Of a stretch of 64,000 bases of DNA, positions 1 to 9,118 are shown piece by piece. Position numbers and translations under genes: made by a program. The DNA is from DATNFP01 sp035606335 (GTDB taxonomy: Bacteria; Bacteroidota; Bacteroidia; Chitinophagales; Chitinophagaceae): contig DATNFP010000076.1 in assembly GCA_035606335.1 (NCBI GenBank), forward strand, positions 17,349 to 81,348, written 5' to 3'. Within the stretch, counting starts at the first letter, position 1. The number at the start of each line of letters is the position of its first letter. A model generated the notes under the pieces. It was not told where the DNA came from. It did no database searches and was given only the letters and a program-made list of their open reading frames with translations.

Positions 1-263
1 TGGTAACTCGTGCCGCCGATGTAATGCTAAAAGAAAGGCGCAAATTGATCTGCGTGGTTCGCGAAACTCCATACAATCTCATTCACCTGCGAAATATGAC
101 TGCGATCACAGAAGCAGGAGGTATTATATGCCCTGCAACACCATCTTTTTATAGCCAGCCAATATCTTTAGAAGATGTAGCATATACAGTAATACATCGG
201 GTGTTACAGCTATGTGGCTTAAAGGTCGACGGCTATAAATGGCAGGAGGGCCCGGATAATTAA
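1..263 (+). CDS. ubiX: UbiX-type flavin prenyltransferase, 3' end only
   Basis: This is the C-terminal part of a UbiX/Pad1-family flavin prenyltransferase, which makes prenylated FMN for UbiD-type decarboxylases. The reading frame is open from the window edge (first full codon at base 3), so the N-terminal FMN-binding half lies outside. The visible sequence carries the family signatures TRAADVMLKERRKLI, VRETPYNLIHLRNM and the PATPSFYSQP segment that shapes the prenyl site. The gene ends 6 bp before mazG, so the two are probably cotranscribed. No UbiD partner is visible in this window. Confidence 0.9.
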   Translation, partial: VTRAADVMLKERRKLICVVRETPYNLIHLRNMTAITEAGGIICPATPSFYSQPISLEDVAYTVIHRVLQLCGLKVDGYKWQEGPDN

Positions 264-269
264 GAAACT

Positions 270-1040
270 ATGAGCATGGAATATTCAAAATCAATAGATC
301 GTTTAAGGAAAATAATGGATGAGCTAAGGGGGCGATGTCCATGGGATAAAAAACAGACCATACAAACTCTTCGCCAGCAAACATTAGAAGAAACATATGA
401 GCTTACAGATGCGATCACCGAAGAAAACTGGGATGGGATAAAAGAAGAATTAGGTGACATGCTGCTTCATATAGTATTCTACAGCAAGATTGGCAGTGAA
501 CAGGATAAATTTTGTTTCGACGATGTAATTGAAGCTGTTTGTAATAAGTTGGTAGCGCGCCATCCTCATATTTATAGTAGTGTACAAGTTGAGAACGATG
601 ACCAGGTGAAACAAAACTGGGAGAAGCTGAAATTAAAAGAAGGCAAAAAATCCGTGTTAAGTGGCGTGCCGCAATCACTGCCTGCTCTGATGAAAGCGCT
701 TCGCCTTCAGGAAAAAGCAAAGCAGGTTGGTTTTGAATGGGACCATACAGCACAGGTGAAAGAAAAAGTAGATGAAGAAATCGGAGAGCTATACGAAGCC
801 GTCGCTTCAGGCAGCCAGAGCGACATTGAAGATGAGATGGGAGATGTTTTGTTTGCGCTGATTAATTATGCACGGTTTGTGCATGTAGACCCGGAACATG
901 CACTTGAGAAAACAAACAAGAAATTTATCCGCCGCTTTCAGCAAATGGAAGTAATGGCACAAACACAAGGCAGGGCTTTGCACGATATGGATCTTATGGA
1001 AATGGACGCCTTGTGGAACAAAGCTAAAGAACAGGAATAA
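270..1040 (+). CDS. mazG: MazG nucleoside triphosphate pyrophosphohydrolase
   Basis: This 256-residue protein has the two MazG domains of full-length housekeeping MazG, an all-alpha NTP pyrophosphohydrolase that cleans non-canonical or excess NTPs. The first domain begins with the CPWDKKQT signature and has the metal-binding EETYEL helix. The second has EEIGELYEAV followed by DEMGDVLFALINYARF, the ExxE and ExxD metal sites. Length and order match the family. The start is ATG at 270, with a second ATG two codons later that is equally possible. It sits between ubiX (6 bp gap) and the histidine kinase (8 bp gap), which suggests one transcript. Confidence 0.93.
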   Translation: MSMEYSKSIDRLRKIMDELRGRCPWDKKQTIQTLRQQTLEETYELTDAITEENWDGIKEELGDMLLHIVFYSKIGSEQDKFCFDDVIEAVCNKLVARHPHIYSSVQVENDDQVKQNWEKLKLKEGKKSVLSGVPQSLPALMKALRLQEKAKQVGFEWDHTAQVKEKVDEEIGELYEAVASGSQSDIEDEMGDVLFALINYARFVHVDPEHALEKTNKKFIRRFQQMEVMAQTQGRALHDMDLMEMDALWNKAKEQE

Positions 1041-1048
1041 ATATATAA

Positions 1049-4000
1049 GTGTTCAGGCGCTATCCATATTGGGGTTGGCTGCTGCTCGGTACTTTTTTAT
1101 GGTGCGTGGCAGGTTACCGCTTTCATACACACAGGCTCGATTTAATGCCTGAACGGATGGCACATGCCGTAGCTAATGATTTTCATAAAAGTGAAAAAGC
1201 TATTCAAAAGCTGGTTGATGATAAAGAGTTAATAAAAAAGATCTTTGCCGATTCACTAAGTCCCAAAGAGATCAGCCGTTTGCAGGAATTGCCATTTTAC
1301 TTATATGCGTTCGATAATGATACTCCCTCATTCTGGAATACTAATGAAGTTCTTCTAAATTGTAATGCTTCGGATACTGGTCAGGTTAAATTAATACATC
1401 ACGACAGGGGCATTTTTGTCCAGCAATGTTTTTCATTCCCCTATTTAGATAGCCAAAAGAAGCTTGTAGTGATCATTCCGGTCGTTACACGCTATCCCAT
1501 CGAGAACGAATATCTGAAATCACATTTTCATGCAGCTAAATATATACCAGCAAGTACACAAGTATTAGCAATACAGCAAAAAAATACTTTTACGATTAAC
1601 AGCCTCTCCGGCAAACCTGCTTTTTATTTATTGTTTCACGCACAGGATATGCAGCGATGGTTGCCCGATACGTTCAATATTATTTTAATAATCGTTGCAA
1701 TACTTGCTTTTGTGTCCTGGATACAGTTGATGGCAATTTACCTTGCCGGCAAGAGGTCTTATCTGCTTGGCCTGGGTATAACAGCAATTATTGTAGTTGG
1801 TGTACGAGCACTTACTTATAAATATGGTCTGCCTTTCAATCTTGATGGTCTTGCTTTTTTTTCGCCGCGTTTATATGCTTCCAGTGCTTTCCTTCCTTCA
1901 TTAGGCGATCTGTTGATCAATACACTTTGCCTTTTATGGTTGGCTGTTTTTATAATACGCCATACTCCTTACAAAACATTTTTTAGTGGCATCAGATCAC
2001 TTACTGCAAAGTATATAGTTGCCGGTGTCTTAATAGCATTGCTCATAGCGTATACATTTGGCTTTGTAAATATCATTCGCAGCCTTGTGCTCGATTCAGA
2101 TATTTCATTTGATGTTAGCCATTTTTATTCCATTAATGAATACACGATACTTGGCTTGTTTGTCATATGTATCCTCACAGGTTTGTCATGTCTTATAATA
2201 TACCTTTTCAACATTGAGCTTTTAAGTCTCATCAGCAACAAGTGGACGAAATATTTATCGATAGCTGTGATTGGTCTTATATTCATTATATGCGGCAATA
2301 AATTCAGGCATCCGTTTATTTACCTGTTATTACTATGGTTGATCGTTCTCATTGCCCTGCTCGATATAAAAAGGTTTACGCTGGTTTCCGATCTGTTTGA
2401 GCCCCACATGGTGTTCTGGGCCGTATTTATTTGCGCTTTCCCTACAGCTCTGCTCCAATATTTCAATCATATAAAAGAAAGGGAATGGCGTGAGGTTTTT
2501 GCCAATCAGCAGGTTGCTCCTGAACATGATGTTGTTACGGAGTTTGCCTTTAAAAAAATACAATCAAATATTGGAAAGGATAAGATCATAAAAGAATTTT
2601 TCTATAAACCTGATGCAGCAAAACGTAAACTCATTGACCAGCGCCTCGATATCGCATACCTGGGCGGACAGCTCAATAAATACCAGTCCAGAATTTATCT
2701 TTTCGACAATAAAGGACGTAGCTTATTCAATAAGGATACTGTAACATTTGGATCCTTAACACAGCAAATACAGGAAGCCACACCTTCCGATGGCCCATTA
2801 TTCTATAAAGATTTTGCACAAGATGCCCATTATTATATAGCCTATATTCCTATCGGCAAAGATTCTGCGATTACCGATAGTGCGCAGAAAGCTGTGGGTT
2901 ACATATTTATAGACCTTGCGCTTAAAAAAGGAGTTAATGAAACTGTTTACCCGGAATTATTACAACCTTCCTTAGTCAAAAACAACCCGATTGAATCTGA
3001 ATATGCCTATGCTATTTATGTAAACAACAGACTGATCACCCAGGTAAACGACTACCCGTTTTTTACCCGCCTTAAATCAGACACTTTACAAAAAGGACAA
3101 CATGTTTTTTACAATAAAACAAATTCTTCTGAGCTATGGTATCAATATAATGATCGTAAATTAATTATAGTAGTACATAATCATGATGTTGTTATCGAGA
3201 TCATTACTTTGTTTTCTTATCTTTTTGGGATAGAGATAGCCATTGCCATTTTGATCTTGCTATACCAGGTATATCTTTCATCCTATATCCATTCCGGCTT
3301 CCCGGGGCGTATTACAAATCTCACACTTCGCAGGCGTATACACCTTTCTATGCTGGCCGTAGTATTAGTATCTTTTATAATCATAGGGTTCGTTACTGTT
3401 ACATTTTTTATCAGCCAGTATGAAAAATCAAACAGGAATAAGCTTGAATCCGCAATGCAGATCGTACAGCAATCAACGGAGCAATATTTGCGGCAAGGAA
3501 ATGCTTTAACGAATGAATCAAAATTTGATTCTCTGGCTCGCACTTCAAGGTTTAAATATTTTATCAATAACCTGGCTAATGGTCAAAAAATCGATATCAA
3601 TGTGTTCGACGACAATGGCACCTTATCTGCCTCGTCACAGGATGACATTTACGATAAGCTATTATTAGCGCGTATCATCCGCCCGGACGCATGGTATCAG
3701 TTAGCTAACCTTGGCAAATCTACTTTTATACAAAACGAAAAAGTCGGGGATCTGTCCTACCTGTCTGGCTATCTCCCTATACGAAATGAAACAGGTGTTG
3801 CTGTCGGCTATATTAATGTCCCCTTTTTCTCTTCGCAGCGCGATTTGAATTTTCAGATCTCAAATATTGTTGTTACGCTGGTTAATTTGTATGCATTTAT
3901 ATTTCTTGTTTCCGGCCTGCTTACAGTAGTGATCACACGATGGCTTACACGTACTTTCAATCTCATTATCAGCCAGTTTAGCCGTTTAAACCTGCAACGT

Positions 4001-4795
4001 AATGAGCGCATCCAATGGCCTTACGACGATGAAGTAGGATTGCTGGTAAGAGAGTATAATAACATGGTAAAAAAAGTAGAAGAGAATGCAGCTATACTGG
4101 CACAAAGCGAACGTGAGAGTGCATGGCGCGAAATGGCAAGACAAGTAGCTCACGAGATCAAGAATCCGCTTACTCCTATGAAACTAAATATCCAGTATCT
4201 GCAACAGGCAATGGTAAAAGATCAGGCCAATGTAAAAGAGCTGGCAACTAAAGTATCCGATTCATTGATTGAGCAAATAGACAATCTCTCTTATATAGCT
4301 TCAGAGTTTTCCAATTTTGCCAAGATGCCTGAAGCACGCCCTGAAGACATTGATCTAAATGAGCTATTATACAAAGCGGCAGAGCTATATCTCAACGACC
4401 AAAATATAAATGCGAGTGTTGAAAACGATACTGCCGAAAAATTGTTAGTGCACTCAGATCGTAGTCAGCTCCTGCGTGTATTTACAAACCTCCTGGAAAA
4501 TGCCAAGCAGGCCATCCCGGCCGATAGAGAAGGCATCATAAAAATAAGATTCTCAAATGAAGGCGATAACGTAACCGTGTCTATTGCAGACAATGGCAAT
4601 GGTATTTCCGAGGATGTGGTAAAGAAAATTTTTGTTCCTTATTTCACTACCAAATCGTCAGGCACAGGTTTGGGATTGGCAATGACAAAAAAGATTATTG
4701 AATTTTGGAAAGGAGAGATCTGGTTTCAAACAAAAGAAAATGAAGGAACCACTTTCTTTATTCGATTGCCCCTCGTGAAAAAAGAAAGTGCATAA
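1049..4795 (+). CDS. Large NtrY-like membrane sensor histidine kinase
   Basis: This is a 1248-residue sensor kinase starting at GTG 1049, 8 bp after mazG. It has one N-terminal membrane segment, then a block of about eight hydrophobic segments between residues 205 and 475, an extracytoplasmic stretch, two further membrane segments near 720-790, a second extracytoplasmic domain, and a last membrane helix leading into HAMP. The HisKA box contains ARQVAHEIKNPLTPMK with the phospho-acceptor H1035. The N box is LLENAKQAI (N1151). G boxes include IADNGNGIS and SSGTGLGLAM. The NPLTPMK motif and layout resemble the NtrY group. No response regulator adjoins it, so its partner is encoded elsewhere or is one of the orphan regulators at 8723 or 61567 (speculative). 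The input signal is unknown. Confidence 0.9.
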   Translation: MFRRYPYWGWLLLGTFLWCVAGYRFHTHRLDLMPERMAHAVANDFHKSEKAIQKLVDDKELIKKIFADSLSPKEISRLQELPFYLYAFDNDTPSFWNTNEVLLNCNASDTGQVKLIHHDRGIFVQQCFSFPYLDSQKKLVVIIPVVTRYPIENEYLKSHFHAAKYIPASTQVLAIQQKNTFTINSLSGKPAFYLLFHAQDMQRWLPDTFNIILIIVAILAFVSWIQLMAIYLAGKRSYLLGLGITAIIVVGVRALTYKYGLPFNLDGLAFFSPRLYASSAFLPSLGDLLINTLCLLWLAVFIIRHTPYKTFFSGIRSLTAKYIVAGVLIALLIAYTFGFVNIIRSLVLDSDISFDVSHFYSINEYTILGLFVICILTGLSCLIIYLFNIELLSLISNKWTKYLSIAVIGLIFIICGNKFRHPFIYLLLLWLIVLIALLDIKRFTLVSDLFEPHMVFWAVFICAFPTALLQYFNHIKEREWREVFANQQVAPEHDVVTEFAFKKIQSNIGKDKIIKEFFYKPDAAKRKLIDQRLDIAYLGGQLNKYQSRIYLFDNKGRSLFNKDTVTFGSLTQQIQEATPSDGPLFYKDFAQDAHYYIAYIPIGKDSAITDSAQKAVGYIFIDLALKKGVNETVYPELLQPSLVKNNPIESEYAYAIYVNNRLITQVNDYPFFTRLKSDTLQKGQHVFYNKTNSSELWYQYNDRKLIIVVHNHDVVIEIITLFSYLFGIEIAIAILILLYQVYLSSYIHSGFPGRITNLTLRRRIHLSMLAVVLVSFIIIGFVTVTFFISQYEKSNRNKLESAMQIVQQSTEQYLRQGNALTNESKFDSLARTSRFKYFINNLANGQKIDINVFDDNGTLSASSQDDIYDKLLLARIIRPDAWYQLANLGKSTFIQNEKVGDLSYLSGYLPIRNETGVAVGYINVPFFSSQRDLNFQISNIVVTLVNLYAFIFLVSGLLTVVITRWLTRTFNLIISQFSRLNLQRNERIQWPYDDEVGLLVREYNNMVKKVEENAAILAQSERESAWREMARQVAHEIKNPLTPMKLNIQYLQQAMVKDQANVKELATKVSDSLIEQIDNLSYIASEFSNFAKMPEARPEDIDLNELLYKAAELYLNDQNINASVENDTAEKLLVHSDRSQLLRVFTNLLENAKQAIPADREGIIKIRFSNEGDNVTVSIADNGNGISEDVVKKIFVPYFTTKSSGTGLGLAMTKKIIEFWKGEIWFQTKENEGTTFFIRLPLVKKESA

Positions 4796-4798
4796 CAA

Positions 4799-5812
4799 TT
4801 ACCACACTTGCACTTCCCGCTCAAGTATAATGCCGAACCGTTCATTTACAGAAGCTATTATTTCTTCCGATAATTGCCATACTTCTTCTCCCGTAGCTCT
4901 ACCATAGTTTACAAGCACTAATGCCTGTTGGTTATGTACTCCTGTTGAGCCAACACGATATCCCTTCCAGCCACATTGTTCTATAAGCCAGCCCGCAGGT
5001 ATTTTTATCATTCCTGGCGTTGCAGGATAAGAAGGTATGTGAGGATAATTTATTTGCAATGTCTCAAATTGTGTTACCGGAATGGTAGGGTTTTTAAAAA
5101 AACTGCCTGCATTACCTATTTCCATGGGGTCTGGCAGTTTGCTGGTGCGTATGGCTATTACTGCATCTGCAATTACTTTTATTGAAACATCTGTTACATC
5201 CAGTTTGCGTAGCTCATGCTCTATGGCACCATAAGCTATGTTATAGAGAGGTTTTTTATTAAGCCTGAAAGTTACTGTGCTAACGAAAACCTTGTCTTTT
5301 AGTTCATGTTTAAAGATGCTGTCCCGGTAGGCAAATCTGCATTCTTCATTAGTATAGGTTATAAACCTTTCTTCTTCCCAATGCCACACCGTTACTGCTT
5401 CTATTGTTTCCTTTGCTTCTACACCATAGGCGCCTATGTTTTGTATCGGTGCTGCTCCCACTGTTCCGGGTATCAATGCAAGGTTTTCAATTCCCGCCCA
5501 GCTATTTTCAATAGCATACATCACAAGCTCATGCCATATTTCTCCCGATTGTACTTTCAGCCACACATGCTTGTCATCTTCCTTTTCCACTGTTATACCT
5601 TTCAATCTGTTTAATATAACTAATCCGTCTAAATCATGTGTAAGCAATACATTACTACCCCCGCCAAGTATATATCTTTTCCCTGGAAGTGCATTATCAG
5701 TTGTTATCCGGGGTAAAACATTCTCATCATCCAGCATAATAAAATATGCAGCAGATACGTCCATACCGAACGTATTATATGGCTTCAGAGATATATTTTG
5801 CTGTATCTGCAT
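4799..5812 (-). CDS. murB: UDP-N-acetylenolpyruvoylglucosamine reductase (MurB)
   Basis: MurB reduces UDP-GlcNAc-enolpyruvate to UDP-MurNAc with NADPH and FAD, in cytoplasmic peptidoglycan precursor synthesis. The 337-residue protein has the FAD-binding motif YILGGGSNVLL, the IQNIGAYGVEAKE segment, YRDSIFK and NAGSFFKNP with the catalytic Ser. The C-terminal EQCGWKGYRVGSTGVHNQQAL region is that of type I (E. coli-like) MurB. The start at 5812 gives the canonical NISLKPYNTFGM opening and lies just downstream of a good promoter. It converges with the kinase gene 3 bp away. The epimerase lies upstream on the same strand. Confidence 0.96.
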   Translation of the reverse strand: MQIQQNISLKPYNTFGMDVSAAYFIMLDDENVLPRITTDNALPGKRYILGGGSNVLLTHDLDGLVILNRLKGITVEKEDDKHVWLKVQSGEIWHELVMYAIENSWAGIENLALIPGTVGAAPIQNIGAYGVEAKETIEAVTVWHWEEERFITYTNEECRFAYRDSIFKHELKDKVFVSTVTFRLNKKPLYNIAYGAIEHELRKLDVTDVSIKVIADAVIAIRTSKLPDPMEIGNAGSFFKNPTIPVTQFETLQINYPHIPSYPATPGMIKIPAGWLIEQCGWKGYRVGSTGVHNQQALVLVNYGRATGEEVWQLSEEIIASVNERFGIILEREVQVW

Positions 5813-5819
5813 GTGCTTG

Positions 5820-5848
5820 CAAAAATAAGGGCGTTATTTAAAAAACAA
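5820..5848 (-). promoter_or_regulatory. Bacteroidota-type promoter of murB
   Basis: On the minus strand the bases read TTG (5848-5846), an 18-bp spacer and TATTTTTG (5827-5820), matching the -33/-7 consensus TTG-N19-TAnnTTTG. The predicted transcript start falls within a few bases of the murB ATG, implying an almost leaderless mRNA. It lies in the 36-bp gap after the epimerase, so murB may also be read from further upstream. Confidence 0.6.
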
Positions 5849-6889
5849 TTAACTCTTATTTTTTTCGAATGGCCTACCACAAAACTTTATCCCAAGGCCA
5901 TTTCTCCCACTCAATTGTATCACACCATTATTGTACTCTAATCCCTCAGCTACGTCTTCTTTTAGTAATAATGGCCCGTCAGCATCTACTATATCCAGCA
6001 GTGGCATCATATTGGCTATGGCAGCGCTTCCTATAGTGCATTCATTCATCGAGCCCATCATTACTTTCATTCCCAATTTTTTTGCCTCCTGTATCATACG
6101 CAATGCTGGCGTTATGCCGCCACATTTGGTAAGCTTAATATTAATGCCATGAAAGTACTCTGAGCATTTTTTTACATCTTGCTCTGTCTGGCAGCTTTCA
6201 TCAGCAAACACAGGAATAGGCGATAATTGTTTTAATTCTTTGTATTCTTCCAGGGCATCTCTTTTCAATGGTTGCTCTATCATTGCAACATCAAGCCGTT
6301 GTAATTCAGGCAATAATTCTTTTGTTTCATCAAGCGTCCAGCCTTCGTTTGCGTCTATATATAGTGTAGCGTTGGTGTGCTTTCTCAGTGCACGCAATGC
6401 TTCTATATCATTTGCTTTGCCCACCTTTACCTTATATATAGGCCACGGATGCCGTTCCATTTTTATTACCACTTCCTCTATAGTATCCATGCCAATGGTA
6501 TAGTCTGTTAGTGGTACATTCTGCCAGCTAAGGCCCAGCATCTCATACAATGGTTTACGACGAAGCTGCGCAAATAGATCCCAACCTGCTATATCCAATG
6601 CTGCAATTAAAAAGTTTTGCCCGGGTAATAGATGATGTAAAAAATGCCAAAAGCGTTGCGGGTCTATCAGTGCATATTTTTCTATTACCCCCCTTTTTGC
6701 TTCCAGTCCTTCTATCATTTGAGGAACGGTTATATCATAATATTTTATTGCCGGCGCTTCCCCATATCCCGTTATATTCCCCATAGTTAATGAAACTACC
6801 AAAGTAGGCTGATGTGTCTTTGTGCCTTTGGATATTGTAAATGGATATTCAAACGCAAGTTCAAAAGGGTAATACCTTAATTGTAGCAT
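5849..6889 (-). CDS. L-Ala-D/L-Glu-type dipeptide epimerase (enolase superfamily)
   Basis: This 346-residue protein belongs to the mandelate racemase/muconate lactonizing enzyme group. The barrel shows the expected residues in order: the KxK base pair in YKVKVGK, metal ligands in YIDANEGW, MIEQPL and FADESC, and the second base in NIKLTKCGG. The C-terminal MMGSMNECTIG and the DxDGP motif (DADGPLLL) are typical of dipeptide epimerases that act on murein-derived L-Ala-D-Glu. Location next to murB fits cell-wall recycling. Exact dipeptide specificity cannot be read from sequence. Confidence 0.85.
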   Translation of the reverse strand: MLQLRYYPFELAFEYPFTISKGTKTHQPTLVVSLTMGNITGYGEAPAIKYYDITVPQMIEGLEAKRGVIEKYALIDPQRFWHFLHHLLPGQNFLIAALDIAGWDLFAQLRRKPLYEMLGLSWQNVPLTDYTIGMDTIEEVVIKMERHPWPIYKVKVGKANDIEALRALRKHTNATLYIDANEGWTLDETKELLPELQRLDVAMIEQPLKRDALEEYKELKQLSPIPVFADESCQTEQDVKKCSEYFHGINIKLTKCGGITPALRMIQEAKKLGMKVMMGSMNECTIGSAAIANMMPLLDIVDADGPLLLKEDVAEGLEYNNGVIQLSGRNGLGIKFCGRPFEKNKS

Positions 6890-6893
6890 TAGA

Positions 6894-6901
6894 TAAATTT
6901 G
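6894..6901 (+). promoter_or_regulatory. -7 element upstream of the GT39 gene
   Basis: TAAATTTG matches the Bacteroidota -7 consensus TAnnTTTG and lies 31 bp before the ATG of the glycosyltransferase. No convincing TTG at -33 is present. Confidence 0.45.
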
Positions 6902-6932
6902 CGATTATTTTTGTTTACTCAAAATACTACTT

Positions 6933-8579
6933 ATGCCTAAAGTACCCATATGGGTTTTTATATTTATTGGCTTATTATATTTCTCAGCAGTTCGGATAGA
7001 TACAATGGATGTAGATGCGTCCCAGTACGCAGAAATGAGCCGTGAGATGAGCACTAATAAAGATTATTTACATCTGTACGACAGAGGTAGGGATTACCTG
7101 GATAAACCGCCATTTTTATTTTGGGTTAGCTCACTCAGTATTCAGGCATTCGGCGCAAATAATTTCGGTTATAAGCTTCCTTCTATATTATTCGCCCTTT
7201 TAGCTGTATATGCTACCTATCGTTTGGCAAGGTTGCTGTATGATGAAGCTACCGGCCGTATGGCTGCACTTATACTGGCTACATGCCAGGGAATGTTCCT
7301 GATGACAAATGACATTCGTTGTGATACAATCCTTATGGGTTGGGTCATCACAGCTATTTGGCTGATAAAGGAATGGGATATATCCCGGAAGCTGCCATAT
7401 TTTATTTTAGGCTGTGTGTGCATTGCTTTCGGTTTGATGACAAAAGGGCCAATCGCCATAATGGTTCCTGTATTCTGTTTTGCGAGTGATTGGATATTAA
7501 AAGGCGAGTGGCGCAAACTGTTCCGCTTAGAATACTTTCTGGGGCTTATTATAATAGGATTGCTACTTATCCCTATGAGCATTGGATTGTATCAACAATT
7601 TGATCTTCATCCTGAAAAAATAGTAAACGGCAAACAAGGCGTTTCAGGATTGCGCTTCTTTTTCTGGTCACAAAGTTTTGGTCGTATTACAGGAGAAAGT
7701 CCATGGAATAATGGCGCCGATATAAGTTTTCTTATGTTGAATATGTTGTGGTCTTTTCTGCCATGGATATTTTTGTTCTTAACCGGATTAGTAATAAATA
7801 TTATCAATCTCGTAAAGCAAAAGTTTCACATCTACCAGTACCAGGAGTGGATTTCTTCGGGTGGTTTTATACTAGCTTACTTAGCATTAGGCTCTTCTCA
7901 TTACCAGCTCCCGCATTACATATTTGTAGTCTTCCCATTAGCAGCAATAGTCACAGCATCATTGCTTCGCGATATATATGAAAACGGCCGCTATCCCCGT
8001 CTTTGCCGCATTTTGCATCCTGCGCATATTTTCATTGTCTCCCTGCTTTTTTTAGTTACCTTATTAATGCTTACGGTTGTCTTTCCGGCCGGCGCAGTTA
8101 GCGTTATTCTTTGGGTCATTGCCTTTGCTATATGGTTGTTCATATGGTTCAGAAGAAGAAAATTGAAAGGGAAGATATTATGGATATGTGCATCAGGCAT
8201 TGTGCTGATAAACATTTTTGTCACCAATCATTTTTATTACCATTTGCTTCAGTATCAGTTAGGCTCTCAGGTAGGACGATTTATTAAGATTCATAACATT
8301 CCTGCTGATAGTGTCGCGTCTTATAATGTTCACGACCCTCTCAATTCAATTTCTTTTTATGCTGGTCATATGATAACAAATGACAGTCCATCGTTTAATA
8401 AGAATGAGTACATACTTACTATGAACTACGGGCTCAGATCCTTGCAGCAAAAGGGGTTAAATTATGATATAGTAAAGAGTGGTGTTTTTTTTAAAGTGAG
8501 TGAATTAACACCAGAATTTTTAAACCCAAATACAAGGGATAAGGCTGTAAGTGATTATTACTTAGTGAGATTAAAATAA
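6933..8579 (+). CDS. GT39/ArnT-like membrane glycosyltransferase
   Basis: This 548-residue integral membrane protein is of the GT-C fold. It begins with one membrane helix, then the conserved periplasmic loop DVDASQYAEMSREM, whose Asp is the catalytic-type acid, and YDRGRDYLDKPPFLFW, the KPP motif typical of ArnT and related PMT_2 enzymes that use polyprenyl-phosphate sugars. About ten further hydrophobic segments follow, ending in a small periplasmic C-terminal domain from about residue 435. It probably transfers a sugar from a lipid donor to an envelope acceptor, but the acceptor is unknown. It stands alone between divergent and unrelated genes. Confidence 0.85.
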   Translation: MPKVPIWVFIFIGLLYFSAVRIDTMDVDASQYAEMSREMSTNKDYLHLYDRGRDYLDKPPFLFWVSSLSIQAFGANNFGYKLPSILFALLAVYATYRLARLLYDEATGRMAALILATCQGMFLMTNDIRCDTILMGWVITAIWLIKEWDISRKLPYFILGCVCIAFGLMTKGPIAIMVPVFCFASDWILKGEWRKLFRLEYFLGLIIIGLLLIPMSIGLYQQFDLHPEKIVNGKQGVSGLRFFFWSQSFGRITGESPWNNGADISFLMLNMLWSFLPWIFLFLTGLVINIINLVKQKFHIYQYQEWISSGGFILAYLALGSSHYQLPHYIFVVFPLAAIVTASLLRDIYENGRYPRLCRILHPAHIFIVSLLFLVTLLMLTVVFPAGAVSVILWVIAFAIWLFIWFRRRKLKGKILWICASGIVLINIFVTNHFYYHLLQYQLGSQVGRFIKIHNIPADSVASYNVHDPLNSISFYAGHMITNDSPSFNKNEYILTMNYGLRSLQQKGLNYDIVKSGVFFKVSELTPEFLNPNTRDKAVSDYYLVRLK

Positions 8580-8722
8580 ATTCCTATTAAATAATTGTCT
8601 AAAACACATTCTATTGTAAATAAGTTGTTAACGATATAATACTTACTGATTAACAAATATTTTCAACCCACCTTTATCCTACAACACTCTGTATAAAAAA
8701 AGTAGTTGACTATTCTGCAGCA

Positions 8723-9082
8723 ATGAAAAAAATAGTGCTTGTAGATGATGTGGTCATATCAAATTTCATTATGAAGAAATTGATCAGCGCTATCGCGCCC
8801 GATATTGCCATTTTCGATTTCACAGACCCCGTAATAGCACTATCTGCAATTAAAGAGATTAGCCCCGATATTATATTTCTTGATATAAATATGCCCAATA
8901 TTAATGGCTGGAGCTTCCTTGATACAATGAAAGAAATGAACCTCGACTTCAAGGTTATAGTTGTATCATCTTCTCAATCCGAGTCAGATAAAAAGCAGTC
9001 GCTGAACTATAAAAATGTAGTTCGCTACTTTTCAAAGCCTGTTAAAAAACAGGATGTAGCAGACTTATTCAGCGCTATTTAG
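8723..9082 (+). CDS. Single-domain response regulator (CheY-like receiver)
   Basis: This 119-residue receiver domain has no output domain. The acidic pair is D8-D9 (LVDD), the phospho-acceptor is D54 (FLDINMP), the conserved Ser is in VVSSS and the Lys in FSKPVKK. All key residues are present, so it should be phosphorylatable. There is no kinase beside it. Such stand-alone receivers act as phosphorelay intermediates or bind a target protein. The ATG at 8723 follows a 143-bp intergenic region that contains TTAACA-type repeats at 8628-8655. Confidence 0.88.
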   Translation: MKKIVLVDDVVISNFIMKKLISAIAPDIAIFDFTDPVIALSAIKEISPDIIFLDINMPNINGWSFLDTMKEMNLDFKVIVVSSSQSESDKKQSLNYKNVVRYFSKPVKKQDVADLFSAI

Positions 9083-9118
9083 CTAAAATTAAAAATGCAG
9101 GTAATACAGTATTATGAG

